DNA of 46,045 nt from Acidimicrobiia bacterium (GTDB taxonomy: Bacteria > Actinomycetota > Acidimicrobiia > Acidimicrobiales > Aldehydirespiratoraceae): assembly GCA_024421085.1 (NCBI GenBank), contig JAHQYN010000015.1, positions 1-46,045 of the forward strand, written 5' to 3'. Under the pieces are notes generated by a model. It saw only the letters and a program-made list of their open reading frames with translations. It was not told the origin of the DNA and ran no database searches. A program made the position numbers and the translations under genes. Below are positions 15,289 through 26,982 of the stretch, one piece after another; the first letter of the stretch is position 1; the number at the start of each line of letters is the position of its first letter.

Positions 15289-16575
15289 CTACTTCTTTCT
15301 TTTCTTGTGTTGGGGAGAACCTCGCTCAGTGGTCCGGCCCGACCCTCCAGATCCTCGATGGTGCCGTGAAGGGGCATTGCCCGTTCGGCCTGCACCCGTG
15401 CGCGCAGACCGAGAGCCATTTGTTGCCGCCTTGTCGGACCCCTTGGCCCGAGAGCCATTCGTTGCTGGCTTGTCGGACCCCTTGGCCCGAGTTCCCTTGC
15501 CGTCTGGTTGACCACGACCTCTGCTACGCGATCTGCTCGCCGCGCTCTGCCGTGCCGCCGGCTTCTTGGCCTTCTTGTTGGCATAGCTGCCGTCGCGTTT
15601 CGGTGTCGGCACACCTTTCTTGGGGGTCGTGCGTCCGCCTGACGCGGCGTGGTCCGCCTCTTCACCCTTGACCTCTTCACGCTTCTTTGCCAACAACGCC
15701 CCGGGGCTGTCCTCTCCCCGATACAGACTCCGCGTGATGTAGGCCTGCTGACCGATCCGATAGAGGTTCGACACAACGAAATACACCACCAACGCGGCCG
15801 GCATCGTGAAGCTGAACACCGGCAGCAGGTAGGGCATGATCTTCATCAGCATCTGTGTCTGGGGAGTCATCGCCGAACCACTCCTGCTCTGGATCTGGCG
15901 TTGTTGAAAAATGCTGGACACCAGCACGATCAAGATCAGCAGCACATAAGGGAAGGCCGAGATCAGGCTCTCGCTGATCACCTCCTGAGCGCTTCTCGAA
16001 AGGTCCATCCCCCAAGACACCATCTCCGTGGGGCGCTGCTCGAACGAGACTCCATCGCCCCCCGCTAGGCGCGTGTACAAACTGCTCGATTCGGGGAGAT
16101 TCTGAGGTTCGAACGGTCGGTCCCTCGAACCGAAGACCGTGCCGTCGAGTAAGACCGTGCCGTCGAGTGTCGTCAGCCCCGAAGCCGACCGGCCACTGGC
16201 CCAGCCGATCTGGTTGCCGAAGTCGGTCGCCCGGCTGGTCAGCCCCTGAACCACGCGGAACAAAACCAAAAAGAGCGGTGCCTGCACCAGTAGCGGCAGG
16301 CATCCCCCGAACATCGAGATGCCGTGCTCCTGTTGGAACGCCATCATCTCTTCGTTGAGCTTCTGGCGGTCACCGCGGTTGCGGTTCTGGATCGCCTTCA
16401 GCTCAGGCTGGTACCGCTGCATCTGCAGCATCGACTTGGTGCTCTTTAGCGTCAGCGGGGTGACGACAACCATCACCACCAGCGTGAGACCCGCAACGGC
16501 CATCCCGTACGAGGGCCACAACTCGTAGCAGAACGCCAACACCTGCCCGATCAGGTCGAAGATCACATCGAACAT
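15289..16575 (-). CDS. yidC: Membrane protein insertase YidC
   Basis: A 428-residue YidC/Oxa1-type insertase, which puts membrane proteins into the inner membrane alone or with SecYEG. Core membrane segments are visible: [34 protein letters not shown] with the basic loop [30 protein letters not shown], a helix at [19 protein letters not shown] and [20 protein letters not shown]. The C-terminal ~140 residues are a highly basic Lys/Arg/Ser tail that contains two 13-residue repeats; such tails can bind ribosomes. The start overlaps yidD by 13 bases. Confidence 0.96.
   Translation of the reverse strand: MFDVIFDLIGQVLAFCYELWPSYGMAVAGLTLVVMVVVTPLTLKSTKSMLQMQRYQPELKAIQNRNRGDRQKLNEEMMAFQQEHGISMFGGCLPLLVQAPLFLVLFRVVQGLTSRATDFGNQIGWASGRSASGLTTLDGTVLLDGTVFGSRDRPFEPQNLPESSSLYTRLAGGDGVSFEQRPTEMVSWGMDLSRSAQEVISESLISAFPYVLLILIVLVSSIFQQRQIQSRSGSAMTPQTQMLMKIMPYLLPVFSFTMPAALVVYFVVSNLYRIGQQAYITRSLYRGEDSPGALLAKKREEVKGEEADHAASGGRTTPKKGVPTPKRDGSYANKKAKKPAARQSAASRSRSRGRGQPDGKGTRAKGSDKPATNGSRAKGSDKAATNGSRSARTGAGRTGNAPSRHHRGSGGSGRTTERGSPQHKKRKK
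15411..15488 (-). repeat. 39-bp tandem repeat in the yidC tail
   Basis: Two units (15411-15449 and 15450-15488) differ at a few positions and encode [10 protein letters not shown](P/A)AT-type 13-residue repeats in the basic tail of YidC. The reading frame is kept. Confidence 0.85.
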
Positions 16576-16820
16576 CTCGGCTCCTGAGGCGCAGGCACCG
16601 GGTCATAGCCCGAAGTGCCCCACCGATGACAACGACAGACCCGCCGCAGCGCCAGCCAACCACCACGAACCGCGCCGTGAGACTCGATCGCCTCGATCGC
16701 ATAAGTGGAGCATCCAGGCACATGCCGACAAGGAGAGACCCGGCCCGCAGTGAGCTTCTGATACAAGCTCAGCAGCGAAACGAGCGTGCGTGCCCCCGAC
16801 CCGGACCATCTAGTGCTCAT
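16563..16820 (-). CDS. yidD: Membrane protein insertion efficiency factor YidD
   Basis: An 85-residue YidD. The family motifs are clear: [40 protein letters not shown] and [18 protein letters not shown] with the conserved Cys residues. It is a small amphipathic protein at the inner membrane that aids YidC-dependent insertion. The ATG overlaps the rnpA stop (ATGA) and its own end overlaps yidC, so rnpA-yidD-yidC are coupled. Confidence 0.94.
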   Translation of the reverse strand: MSTRWSGSGARTLVSLLSLYQKLTAGRVSPCRHVPGCSTYAIEAIESHGAVRGGWLALRRVCRCHRWGTSGYDPVPAPQEPRCSM

Positions 16821-17176
16821 CGGCCCGTGCCCGCCATCGCCGAGTCGTGCAGGAGTGCAACGAGCCTGTGCCGCAACTCTTCGGGGGACCAGTGACCGAT
16901 AGGGGAGGTGACCCTGAAAAGGTAGTCGCCTCCGGGCAACAGCGAAGGGTCGTCACGGGACAATTCGTGCAGAACCGCTCGCACTCGACGGCGCATCCTG
17001 TTGCGCTCGACAGCATTGCCCACTGTGCGTGAGATTGCGAACCCTATCCGCGCGCTCTGCGTGGGGTCATGCACAGACGCGTGCCGTGAGAGCAGTCGAA
17101 GCCGACCTCGACCGTGACGCACACCCTCCGCCTTCAGACGTTCGAAGGAGCGACGACCAGAAAGCGCTTCAATCAC
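16817..17176 (-). CDS. rnpA: Ribonuclease P protein component
   Basis: A 119-residue RnpA. The signature [20 protein letters not shown] (RNR motif) lies near residues 53-72, preceded by [20 protein letters not shown] at the N-terminus. It binds the catalytic RNA of RNase P and helps mature tRNA 5' ends. The GTG at 17176 overlaps the rpmH stop by 4 bases. Longer in-frame starts run antisense to nothing useful and overlap rpmH, so they are rejected. Confidence 0.95.
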   Translation of the reverse strand: MIEALSGRRSFERLKAEGVRHGRGRLRLLSRHASVHDPTQSARIGFAISRTVGNAVERNRMRRRVRAVLHELSRDDPSLLPGGDYLFRVTSPIGHWSPEELRHRLVALLHDSAMAGTGR

Positions 17177-17307
17177 GCCGAGAGCCGCGTCCGCTTCTTG
17201 TGGCGGCGACGGGTGAGCACTGTGCGCCCGCCACGAGTGCCCATGCGCGCACGGAAACCGTGCTTGACTTTTCGCTTGCGCACATTCGGTTGATAGGTCC
17301 GCTTCAT
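17173..17307 (-). CDS. rpmH: Ribosomal protein bL34
   Basis: A 44-residue bL34: [20 protein letters not shown] through [19 protein letters not shown]. It is full length for the family. A GGAGGA ribosome site lies 5 bases before the ATG at 17307; the longer frame to 17358 is not needed. It is the first gene of the rpmH-rnpA-yidD-yidC-jag operon, reading away from the origin. Confidence 0.97.
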   Translation of the reverse strand: MKRTYQPNVRKRKVKHGFRARMGTRGGRTVLTRRRHKKRTRLSA

Positions 17308-17702
17308 TGTTCCTCCACAAGAGCACCGAAAAATACCGCAGTGCAAGGCCCGGTCCACACGAACCCGACAGTTCTGCGATCACAGTAGGGTGGCAAGGCT
17401 ACCGCGACAACCGCGCAATCGGCGCGCCCAGCCCCGCGCCCCGCGCCGCGCCGCACCCCAGCGGGCTGACCCGCAACCCTCGCCGGCCACGAGCTGCCGC
17501 ACGCGGATTCGAGCCTCAACAAATGTAACACAACTGTCATTTGACTTCAAAACCGCCCTTGAACAGGCACTATGAAAAGACTGCCGACGCCAAGTTGCAG
17601 AGACCGACGAGGTTGCTAAGTTCACCCACCTACCACGGTCAGGTTGCCTCACCGACAAGCGACGCACTCGCAGGTCACTGTTGTCACCTTCGCCAAAACC
17701 TT
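17308..17702. other. rpmH-dnaA intergenic region, origin candidate
   Basis: About 395 bp between divergent rpmH and dnaA. It carries both promoters, although no strong -35/-10 pair could be fixed. The left part is very GC-rich. The part from about 17510 is more AT-rich (AAATGTAACACAACTGTCAT and so on). One degenerate DnaA box, CGGTCCACA, is at 17351-17359; better boxes lie just past the right end. Either this gap or the dnaA-dnaN gap is oriC; in most actinobacteria it is the latter. Confidence 0.55.
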
Positions 17703-19148
17703 ATGGATCAGTCATCCACACCTGTGGAAAAACCTGTGGAGTGTCAATTGAACAACAACGAGAAAGACCTAGCTGCCGGCTTGTGGAGTTCCTGTGCAGA
17801 GAGCATCCGCGCCCAAGTGAGCGATGCCGTCTGGCACACCACCTTCAGCGGCGCCCGAGCCGCCGCGTTCGACGCGGGGGAGCTGGTCATCGTCGTCCCC
17901 AACGGACTGCAAAAGGAGAGAATCGAGGGCAGGTACCTCGGGCTCGTGCAGCACGCAATCGACAACACCCGCTCCGACGCAACCGTGCGCGTCGAGGTCG
18001 ACAGCCCGGCTACCGGTGCCGACCTGGGCGTCCCGTTCGCCGACCTGACCACCGCGAACGGGTATCGCGCCGCCCCGGAGGCGGTTGCCGAGACGATCCC
18101 CGACCAGCCGCCCGAGCCGAGAACCGAACTTGAGGAAAAATACACCTTCGAGCACTTCGTCATCGGCCCCTCGAACCATTTCGCGCATGCCGCCGCGCTG
18201 GCGGTCGCGGAGACGCCGGCAGCCGGATACAACCCGCTGTTCATCCACGGTGACTCGGGGCTCGGCAAGACCCACCTGCTGCGCGGCATCGCCCACTACG
18301 TGCGCAACCACTACCCGCACCACGAAGTCCGCTACGTCTCGACCGAGACGTTCCTCAACGAGTTCGTCCAGGCGATCCGCACCAACACCCAGCCCGAGTT
18401 CAAGCGGCGCTACCGCGACAACGACGTGCTGCTCATCGACGACATCCAGTTCATGGAAGGCAAAGAGGGCCTCCAAGAAGAGTTCTTCCACACGTTCAAC
18501 GAACTGCACCAGAACAACAAGCAGATCGTGCTCTCGTCGGACCGCACGCCCGATGCCATGCCCACCCTCGAGGAACGCCTCCGCAACCGCTTCAAGTCGG
18601 GACTCACCACAGACATACAACGACCCAACCTAGAGACACGCCTTGCCATCCTCCGCAAGAAGGCCGAGTCGCGGACGATCGAGATCCCCAACGAAGTCTT
18701 CACTTTCATCGCCGAGAACATCACCCAGTCAATCCGCGAGCTCGAGGGCGCGCTCATCAAAGTCACCGCCTACACCAGCCTCACCGGGCAACCGCTCGAC
18801 ATACGGCTCGCCGGCTTCGTGCTCGCCGACCAGATCAACAACTCCCAGAAACCGCCGGTCACCGCGGACCGCATTATCGAGCTCACATCTGAGACCTTCA
18901 ACTTCGACATCGAACAGATCACCGGCGGCAGCAGGCGCCGGCCGCTCGTGGACGCACGCCAGGTCGCCATGTACGTCGTGCGCAACATGACCGACCTCAG
19001 CTACCCCGACATCGGCCGCGCCTTCGGCAACCGCGACCACACCACCGTCATGCACGCCGTGCGGAAGGTCGAAGCCAGGATGGGCGAGCGCCAACAGATA
19101 TTCGACAAGGTCACCGAACTCCAGCGGCGGCTGAACGACGGACTATGA
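17703..19148 (+). CDS. dnaA: Chromosomal replication initiator DnaA
   Basis: A 481-residue DnaA from ATG 17703. The N-terminal domain I includes AAGLWSSCAESIRAQVSDAV. The AAA+ core has GDSGLGKTHLL (Walker A), VLLIDDIQFMEGKEG (Walker B) and LSSDRTPDAMPTLEERLRNR. The C-terminal DNA-binding domain has the signature YPDIGRAFGNRDHTTVMHA. Domain II is very short. Start uncertain: a TTG at 17748 has GGAG six bases upstream and would place the DnaA boxes outside the gene, whereas ATG 17703 has no ribosome site. DnaA melts oriC and loads the helicase. Confidence 0.97.
   Translation: MDQSSTPVEKPVECQLNNNEKDLAAGLWSSCAESIRAQVSDAVWHTTFSGARAAAFDAGELVIVVPNGLQKERIEGRYLGLVQHAIDNTRSDATVRVEVDSPATGADLGVPFADLTTANGYRAAPEAVAETIPDQPPEPRTELEEKYTFEHFVIGPSNHFAHAAALAVAETPAAGYNPLFIHGDSGLGKTHLLRGIAHYVRNHYPHHEVRYVSTETFLNEFVQAIRTNTQPEFKRRYRDNDVLLIDDIQFMEGKEGLQEEFFHTFNELHQNNKQIVLSSDRTPDAMPTLEERLRNRFKSGLTTDIQRPNLETRLAILRKKAESRTIEIPNEVFTFIAENITQSIRELEGALIKVTAYTSLTGQPLDIRLAGFVLADQINNSQKPPVTADRIIELTSETFNFDIEQITGGSRRRPLVDARQVAMYVVRNMTDLSYPDIGRAFGNRDHTTVMHAVRKVEARMGERQQIFDKVTELQRRLNDGL
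17712..17743. promoter_or_regulatory. DnaA box cluster at the dnaA start
   Basis: TCATCCACA (17712-17720) and, on the other strand, TGTGGAAAA (17723-17731) each differ from TTATCCACA/TGTGGATAA by one base. A third core, TGTGGA (17735-17740), follows. They overlap the first codons if dnaA starts at ATG 17703, which suits autoregulation by DnaA. Confidence 0.7.
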
Positions 19149-19539
19149 GACCCGCCCGAACCCGACGGGAGCGACCCGCGCCAACGCAGAAGACCCCGCG
19201 ACGCGATGCTCAACCCGAATTGCGATCCAGCGCGACCCGCGCCCACAGCGAAGAACCCACCAGGTCCTCGAACTCTGCGATTACAACGCGGCGCGACCCG
19301 CGCCCACAGCGAAGATCCTGTAGACGACCTGTGCATCGGCAGTGGGCAGCACCTGCACAACCGCCGCGAAACTCACAGCCCACAAGCCGCAACCAGCCGG
19401 GCTGTGAAACCCCGCGTATATGCTGTGTACGCGAAAACCGCTGCCGCACAGGGCAGACTGATGCCCGTCCACAATCCACAGCCCCTATGGACTCCTACCA
19501 TTTCGTATATCCATACAACCCAGGAGAGGTAACCGCACA
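19149..19539. other. dnaA-dnaN intergenic region, likely oriC
   Basis: A 391-bp gap, long for this compact region and in the usual actinobacterial oriC position. It holds three direct repeats at exact 61-bp spacing and two overlapping degenerate DnaA boxes (CCGTCCACA 19465-19473, CAATCCACA 19472-19480). There are scattered TGTG cores and an AT-richer stretch at about 19490-19520. No perfect TTATCCACA box is present, so the assignment rests on position and structure. Confidence 0.6.
19171..19353 (+). repeat. 61-bp periodic repeats in the dnaA-dnaN gap
   Basis: A core GCGACCCGCGCCCACAGCGA with following AGA begins at 19232 and 19293, and a diverged copy (CCAACGC in place of CCCACAGC) at 19171. 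The three starts are exactly 61 bp apart; the rest of each unit is only loosely similar. 61 bp is close to six helical turns, so bound proteins would face the same side. Confidence 0.8.
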
Positions 19540-20637
19540 ATGAGCATGAAGTTCAGATGCGAGAGAGACGTGCTCTCAGAAGCCCTCGGCACGGCCGGAC
19601 GCGGCGTGGCCGCGCGCGCGGGAGCAGCAATGATCGGCGGAGTCAGACTCGAGCTCGCAGGCGACCAGCTGACCGCGACAGGCAGTGACGGTGACCTCAC
19701 GATCTCGGTGACGGTCACAGTCAGCGGGTCAGGCGACGGCAGCACGGTCATGCGCTCGAAACTGATGGGCGACGTTGTCCGCTCCCTGCGTCCGGGCGCA
19801 GTCGACGTGCTGATCGAGGGAGAGGACGCCCGCATCGTCGCCAACCCGTCGGAGTTCTCGATCAGGGTGGCCGCGGTCGACGAGTTCCCCGAAATCCCCG
19901 AACCCTCGGGCGATGTGGTGACACTCGACGCGGCGATGTTCAGAGCCGCCATCGACCAGGTCAGCAAAGCCGCGTCTACCGACGACGCAAGGCCGATACT
20001 GACCGGGGTGCTGATGGCCGCAGAGTCCGACGGGTTGAGGCTCGTGTCGACCGACTCGTACCGCCTCGCCATGTGCGACATCGCCGGTTTGGCTGTGCTC
20101 GGCGAAGGACAGAAGGTGCTGGTGCCGAGCCGCGCGCTCAAAGAGCTCGCCCGTGTGGTCGGAGACGAAAAGGAGATCACGCTGTCGCTGGGGGAGCACA
20201 ACGCCTGCTTCTCAGTGGGACGCGCCACCGTCACGACCAGGCTGATAGAAGGCGACTTCCCCAACTACAGCCGGCTGATACCCGACACCCACGAGAACCG
20301 GCTCACCATCGACCGCGAGAAGTTGCTCGACTCCCTGCGCCGAGTGCGCCTGCTCGCCCAGGAATCGACGCCGATACGCATCGCCATGTCGGCCGACGGG
20401 CTCGAGGTTGCCGCGGTGGCACAGGAGGTGGGCGAAGCACGCGAGTCCCTCGAGGCCCATTATGAGGGCGACGACCTCATGGTCGCGTTCAATCCCGAAT
20501 ACCTGATCGACGGGATCGAAGTCTCCCCTGGATCACAGGTCGTGCTGGAAACCATAGGCGAGCTGAAACCGGCCCTGCTCAAGTCTTCTGAAGACCCCAA
20601 CTTCCTGTATCTGCTGATGCCGGTGCGCGTCAGTTAG
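19540..20637 (+). CDS. dnaN: DNA polymerase III beta clamp
   Basis: A 365-residue sliding clamp with three repeated domains. MKFRCERDVLSEALGTAGRG opens domain 1. RLVSTDSYRLAMCDI is the conserved domain-2 strand pair. The C-terminus FLYLLMPVRVS is the family's MPM(R)-like end that contributes to the partner-binding groove. It tethers the polymerase and other factors to DNA. AGGAGAGG lies ten bases before the ATG. recF follows 45 bases later. Confidence 0.97.
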   Translation: MSMKFRCERDVLSEALGTAGRGVAARAGAAMIGGVRLELAGDQLTATGSDGDLTISVTVTVSGSGDGSTVMRSKLMGDVVRSLRPGAVDVLIEGEDARIVANPSEFSIRVAAVDEFPEIPEPSGDVVTLDAAMFRAAIDQVSKAASTDDARPILTGVLMAAESDGLRLVSTDSYRLAMCDIAGLAVLGEGQKVLVPSRALKELARVVGDEKEITLSLGEHNACFSVGRATVTTRLIEGDFPNYSRLIPDTHENRLTIDREKLLDSLRRVRLLAQESTPIRIAMSADGLEVAAVAQEVGEARESLEAHYEGDDLMVAFNPEYLIDGIEVSPGSQVVLETIGELKPALLKSSEDPNFLYLLMPVRVS

Positions 20638-20682
20638 CGGCCCGCAGCCGCGGCCGCAGCTGATGGCAGTCCACCGGAACTC

Positions 20683-21768
20683 ATGACAATCCACAGGTTG
20701 GAGCTCCTTGACTTCCGGATCTACCGCGAGGCTGCGGTCGATTTCGGCCCCGGGCTCACAGTCATCCTCGGTGAGAACGGCCAAGGCAAGACCAGCCTGC
20801 TCGAAGCTGTCAGTTGGGCCACCGGTCTCGGATCGTTCCGCGGGGCGGCCGACGAGACGCTGATCCGAACCGGCGCCGAGTCCGCAGTCATCCGAGCCGA
20901 GGCGACCGGACGCGACGGCCGCAGACAACTCGTCGAAGCTGAACTGCCGCGGGCAGGTAGGAACCGAGTGAAGCTCAACCGGCAGCCTCTGCGCCGTCGC
21001 AGCGACCTGATCGGGGCTGTTCCCGCGACCGTGTTCACACCCGAGGACCTCGACCTGGTCAAAGGCGGTCCCGCCAGCCGGCGCCGCTGGCTCGACTCAG
21101 CCGCGGCGAGCCTCCAGCCGAGCCACGCGGTGCATTGCAACGACCTCGAGAGGATCGTCAAGCAGCGCAACGCCCTGCTCCGCTCAGCTGGCGGGCGCCT
21201 CGACACCGACGCGGCGTTCACGCTCGACGTCTGGGATGCCAAGCTCGCTGAGACCGGAACGGCGCTGCGAAGCACCCGCGAAGCGCTGCTCGAAGAAGTC
21301 GAGCCGCGACTCTGTGCGGCCTACGAGGCGGTCGCGGCAGAGTCTACCAGGATCAGCGCGCGCTACGCCGCGAGCTGGCAGGCGGACCTGGCCTCGGCGC
21401 TGGCGCAGAGCCGCACGATCGACCTGAGGCGGGGAGTCTCAACCGTCGGACCGCACCGTGACGAGATCAGCCTGCAGATCGGCGGCGCCGCGGCGCGCAC
21501 ACACGGATCACAGGGCGAACAAAGGTCGCTGGTGCTGGCGATGCGCCTCGCCGTTGACTCGCTGATCCGCCAAGGCGGCGGCGCCCAACCGGTGCTGCTG
21601 CTCGACGACGTGTTTTCCGAACTCGACTACCGCCGGGCACAGGCGCTCCGCGAAGCGCTGCCGGAAGGTCAAACGCTGCTCACCACAGCCACCTGGGCGC
21701 CCCCCGGCGCGGCCCCGGACCGGGTGCTGGAAGTCACCTCCGGTACCGTGCTGGAGAAGCAGCCGTGA
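20683..21768 (+). CDS. recF: DNA repair and gap-filling ATPase RecF
   Basis: A 361-residue SMC-like ATPase. GENGQGKTSLLEAV is Walker A near residues 31-44, the signature helix is SQGEQRSLVLAMRLA, and Walker B is PVLLLDDVFSELD. RecF, with RecO and RecR, loads RecA at single-strand gaps. No Shine-Dalgarno sequence is obvious; translation may depend on dnaN. The stop overlaps the next gene's GTG by 4 bases. Confidence 0.96.
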   Translation: MTIHRLELLDFRIYREAAVDFGPGLTVILGENGQGKTSLLEAVSWATGLGSFRGAADETLIRTGAESAVIRAEATGRDGRRQLVEAELPRAGRNRVKLNRQPLRRRSDLIGAVPATVFTPEDLDLVKGGPASRRRWLDSAAASLQPSHAVHCNDLERIVKQRNALLRSAGGRLDTDAAFTLDVWDAKLAETGTALRSTREALLEEVEPRLCAAYEAVAAESTRISARYAASWQADLASALAQSRTIDLRRGVSTVGPHRDEISLQIGGAAARTHGSQGEQRSLVLAMRLAVDSLIRQGGGAQPVLLLDDVFSELDYRRAQALREALPEGQTLLTTATWAPPGAAPDRVLEVTSGTVLEKQP

Positions 21769-22094
21769 ACATCGGTGCCGACGGGCCGAGAAGGCTCGGG
21801 TCGACCTTCGACCGACTGCTGGCGCACATCGAGGCACCCAGCGTCGACGTGCTCAAAGCGGTGTTCGTCCAATGGTCCGAGATCGTCGGACCAGACGTGG
21901 CCGCGCACGCCCGGCCCACCGCCATCGACGGCGAGGTGCTTGTGGTAGTCGCCGACGACACGACCTGGGCGAGCCAACTCCGCTGGCTCGAACCCCAGCT
22001 GATCGAGAAGATCCGAGAGGTCTCCGGATCCGATCGGATCAAGGCCGTCAAACTCAGGGTCGCGCCGCAAGGTTCGAGCCCCTCGGACTGGTAG
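21765..22094 (+). CDS. dciA: DciA-type DUF721 protein (helicase-loading factor)
   Basis: A 109-residue DUF721 protein. The family core is seen as VFVQWSEIVGPDVAAHARPT and LVVVADDTTWASQLRWLEPQ with the conserved W-x-x-Q-L. DciA is the replicative-helicase operator/loader of bacteria that lack DnaC/DnaI. It is coupled to recF by a GTGA overlap. The same recF-DUF721-gyrB order is found in Mycobacterium (Rv0004). Confidence 0.9.
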   Translation: MNIGADGPRRLGSTFDRLLAHIEAPSVDVLKAVFVQWSEIVGPDVAAHARPTAIDGEVLVVVADDTTWASQLRWLEPQLIEKIREVSGSDRIKAVKLRVAPQGSSPSDW

Positions 22095-22384
22095 GCTCCA
22101 ACCCAGTGAATGGGCCTTGCTACCAGCGTCTCGAAGGTGCCGCAGCACCACCCGGATCCCGCAGTTCGCTTGTGATGCGGGAATCACCCGGGTCAATCCG
22201 GTGAGCCCCTACAACAAGCCTGAGGTCCTGATGAAGTCCCGACCCGATCACCGCAACACCGCGCACAGTGTCCATGAACAGGTCAACAGGCCAACGAACA
22301 GCCCACCGAAGAAGAGGGTGATCGGGCGGCGGGCAGGCGTGCCGGGGCCGCGAAGCTCTCACCAACCGACCAACTGAGGCAAAG
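22095..22384 (+). other. gyrB leader region
   Basis: 290 bp with no convincing gene. A TAGGCT hexamer (22092-22097) overlaps the dciA stop and lies 8 nt before a GTG at 22106, opening a 32-codon frame that ends at 22204. A second frame from ATG 22231 runs 48 codons to 22377, seven bases before gyrB. Neither looks like a known protein. One or both could be leader peptides, or the stretch may simply be the gyrB promoter. Confidence 0.4.
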
Positions 22385-24373
<1,989 letters not shown>

Positions 24374-24383
24374 AGGGCCTCAA

Positions 24384-26954
24384 ATGAGCGACACACCGAC
24401 CCTTGGCCTCGACGACCCAGAAGGGCCCGACGAGATCACCGCCATCGAGATCCAAGAGGAGATGGAGAGCTCGTTCCTCGACTACGCCATGTCGGTCATC
24501 ATCAGCCGGGCCCTCCCCGACGCCCGAGACGGCCTCAAGCCGGTGCACCGGCGGATTCTCTGGTCGATGTTCGACCAGGGCTTCAGGCCCGACCGGGCGC
24601 ATGTGAAATGCGCCCGCGTCACCGGCGACGTCATGGCCCGCTTCCACCCCCACGGCGACAGCGCCATCTACGACGCGCTCGCCCGCATGGCCCAGCCGTT
24701 CTCGCTGCGACACCCGCTGATCGACTTCCACGGCAACTACGGATCACCCGAGGACCCGCCGGCCGCAGCCCGCTACACGGAATCGCGGCTCCACCCCCTC
24801 GCCATGCGCATGCTCGCCGGGATCGACGAGAACACCGTCGATTTCGTCGACAACTACTCCGGCGACTTCAGCGAGCCAGCAGTCCTGCCGTCGCGCCTGC
24901 CCAACCTGCTCGTCAACGGCAGCCAGGGCATCGCCGTGGGGATGGCCACCAACATCCCGCCGCACAACCTCAACGAAGTGTGCGACGCAGTGATCCACCT
25001 GCTGCGCGATCCCGAGGCCGGCGTCGAAGAGCTGATGGAGCACGTCAAGGGCCCCGACTTCCCGACCGGCGGCCAGATACTCGGGCGCAACGGCATCGAG
25101 GCGGCCTACCGGGAGGGCCGCGGCTCGGTCAAGACCCGGGCCACGATCGAGATCACCGAGATCAAGGGCCGCCAAGCACTCGTCGTCACCGCATTGCCCT
25201 ACCAGGTCTCAGCCGGGGCGGTGGCCCGCAAGATCGCCCACCTCGTTGACAGCCGCGAGCTCGAGGGGATCTCCGATGTCAACGACGAGTCGTCAGGCGA
25301 CGACACCCGGTTCGTCATCTCACTCAAACGCGATGCCAACCCGGAGGTCGTGCTCAACAACCTCTGGAAGAGCACGCCGCTGCAGACGAGCTTCGGAGTC
25401 AACATGGTCGCGCTGGTAGGCGGGGTGCCGCGCACGCTCAACTTGCGCGACGCGCTCGTCGCCTACGTCGACCACCAGATCGAGGTCATCACCCGGCGCT
25501 CGCAGTTCCGCCTCGACGCCGCCGAGAAGCGGCTGCACATCGTCGAGGGGCTGATCCGCTGCCTCGACCTGATCGACGAGATCATCGCCACGATCCGCGC
25601 CAGCGAGGACCGCAACGCAGCCCGCGAGGCGCTGATGGCGGACCCGTTCGCGTTCTCCGAGGTCCAGGCCAACCACATCCTCGACATGCAGCTCGCCAGA
25701 CTCACCCGGCTGGGCCGCTCAGACCTCCAAGAAGAAGCCGCGCAGCTGGGCCAGAGGATCGCAGAACTCCAAGCGATCCTGGCAGACGACCAGAAGCTCC
25801 GCGGCGTGATCATCGAAGAGCTCAGCGAGATCCGCAGCAAGTTCGGGGAGCCGCGCCGTTCGACTCTCGAGATAGACCCGGGCGAGTTCGACATCGAGGA
25901 CCTGATCGACGACGACCCGCTGGTGGTCACCATGAGCGCGGCTGGCTATGTGAAGACCGTCCCGGCCGGGGAGTTCAAGACCCAGGGCCGCGGCGGCCGC
26001 GGCGTGGCTGGCACCAAGCTCAAAGACGAGGACACCCTCATCCACCTGATCTGGACCACCGCCCACGCCTACCTGCTGTTCTTCTCCACCCGGGGCCGGG
26101 TCTACCGGCTGCGCGCCCACGAGATACCAGTGGCATCACGCACCGCGCGCGGCACCGCCATCGTCAACCTGCTGCCGCTGGAGGACGGCGAACGGATACA
26201 GGCCGTCATCGACACCCGCAACTACGAGACGCACCGCTACCTGTTCTTCGCCACGGCCAGGGGCCGGGTGAAGAAGACCCGCTTCAACGCCTACGACTCC
26301 TCGAGACGGGCCGGGCTCATCGCCATCCGCCTCAACGACGACGACGAGCTCGCCGAGGTCGTCCCCACCAACGGGCTCGACGACATTCTGCTGTCGTCGC
26401 GGCTCGGCCAGACGATCCGCTTCAGCGAGTCCAGGGTCCGGGAGATGGGACGGGCCGCGGCAGGCGTCATCGGCTTGAAGTTCAAGAAGCCCGGCGACGA
26501 AGTGGTGGCCTGCAGCACCGCCGCGGGGAGCGGGCTGCTCCATGTCACCGCTGGCGGCTTCGGAAAGCGGACTCCGCTGGAGGAGTACCCCACCCGCAAC
26601 CGCGGCGGACAGGGGGTCATCGGCATCAAGCTCACCGACGACAAAGGTGCAGTCGCCGGCGCGCTGGTGGTCGAGGAGCACGACGAGATCCTGGCGGTGA
26701 CCGTCAACGGCGTGGTGATCCGCACCGCGGTCGCGGCGATCTCCTCGCAGAGCCGCTACGGCAGCGGCGTGAAGGTGATGAGCCCCGACCCCGGCGATGT
26801 CGTCGCATCGGTAGTGCTGGTGACTCCAGGCGCCGACGACGACCTCGACGACGACCTCGACGACGACCCCGACACGGCGGAGGGCAGCAGCGGGGGCGAT
26901 TCTGTCGGCGGCGCTGGCGGGGGACAGGACCAACAGCTTCTTTCGGCAGACTAA
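24384..26954 (+). CDS. gyrA: DNA gyrase subunit A
   Basis: An 856-residue GyrA starting at ATG 24384 ([11 protein letters not shown]); an upstream ATG at 24333 overlaps gyrB and is rejected. The quinolone region reads [16 protein letters not shown], with Ser and Asp at the two positions most often changed in resistant strains. The catalytic Tyr is in [13 protein letters not shown]. The GyrA box is [10 protein letters not shown], needed to wrap DNA. Six C-terminal blade repeats follow. The tail has [13 protein letters not shown] and Gly/Ser-rich sequence, an acidic tail such as tunes supercoiling in other gyrases. Confidence 0.98.
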   Translation: MSDTPTLGLDDPEGPDEITAIEIQEEMESSFLDYAMSVIISRALPDARDGLKPVHRRILWSMFDQGFRPDRAHVKCARVTGDVMARFHPHGDSAIYDALARMAQPFSLRHPLIDFHGNYGSPEDPPAAARYTESRLHPLAMRMLAGIDENTVDFVDNYSGDFSEPAVLPSRLPNLLVNGSQGIAVGMATNIPPHNLNEVCDAVIHLLRDPEAGVEELMEHVKGPDFPTGGQILGRNGIEAAYREGRGSVKTRATIEITEIKGRQALVVTALPYQVSAGAVARKIAHLVDSRELEGISDVNDESSGDDTRFVISLKRDANPEVVLNNLWKSTPLQTSFGVNMVALVGGVPRTLNLRDALVAYVDHQIEVITRRSQFRLDAAEKRLHIVEGLIRCLDLIDEIIATIRASEDRNAAREALMADPFAFSEVQANHILDMQLARLTRLGRSDLQEEAAQLGQRIAELQAILADDQKLRGVIIEELSEIRSKFGEPRRSTLEIDPGEFDIEDLIDDDPLVVTMSAAGYVKTVPAGEFKTQGRGGRGVAGTKLKDEDTLIHLIWTTAHAYLLFFSTRGRVYRLRAHEIPVASRTARGTAIVNLLPLEDGERIQAVIDTRNYETHRYLFFATARGRVKKTRFNAYDSSRRAGLIAIRLNDDDELAEVVPTNGLDDILLSSRLGQTIRFSESRVREMGRAAAGVIGLKFKKPGDEVVACSTAAGSGLLHVTAGGFGKRTPLEEYPTRNRGGQGVIGIKLTDDKGAVAGALVVEEHDEILAVTVNGVVIRTAVAAISSQSRYGSGVKVMSPDPGDVVASVVLVTPGADDDLDDDLDDDPDTAEGSSGGDSVGGAGGGQDQQLLSAD

Positions 26955-26982
26955 AACCCGACGCGAAGGGCGGTACAAGGGC

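Noticed and set aside
22117-22377. 86-codon protein-coding gene before gyrB
   Set aside because: No family features, no good ribosome site, and the sequence is of the Pro/Arg type common in non-coding frames here; kept only as a possible leader.
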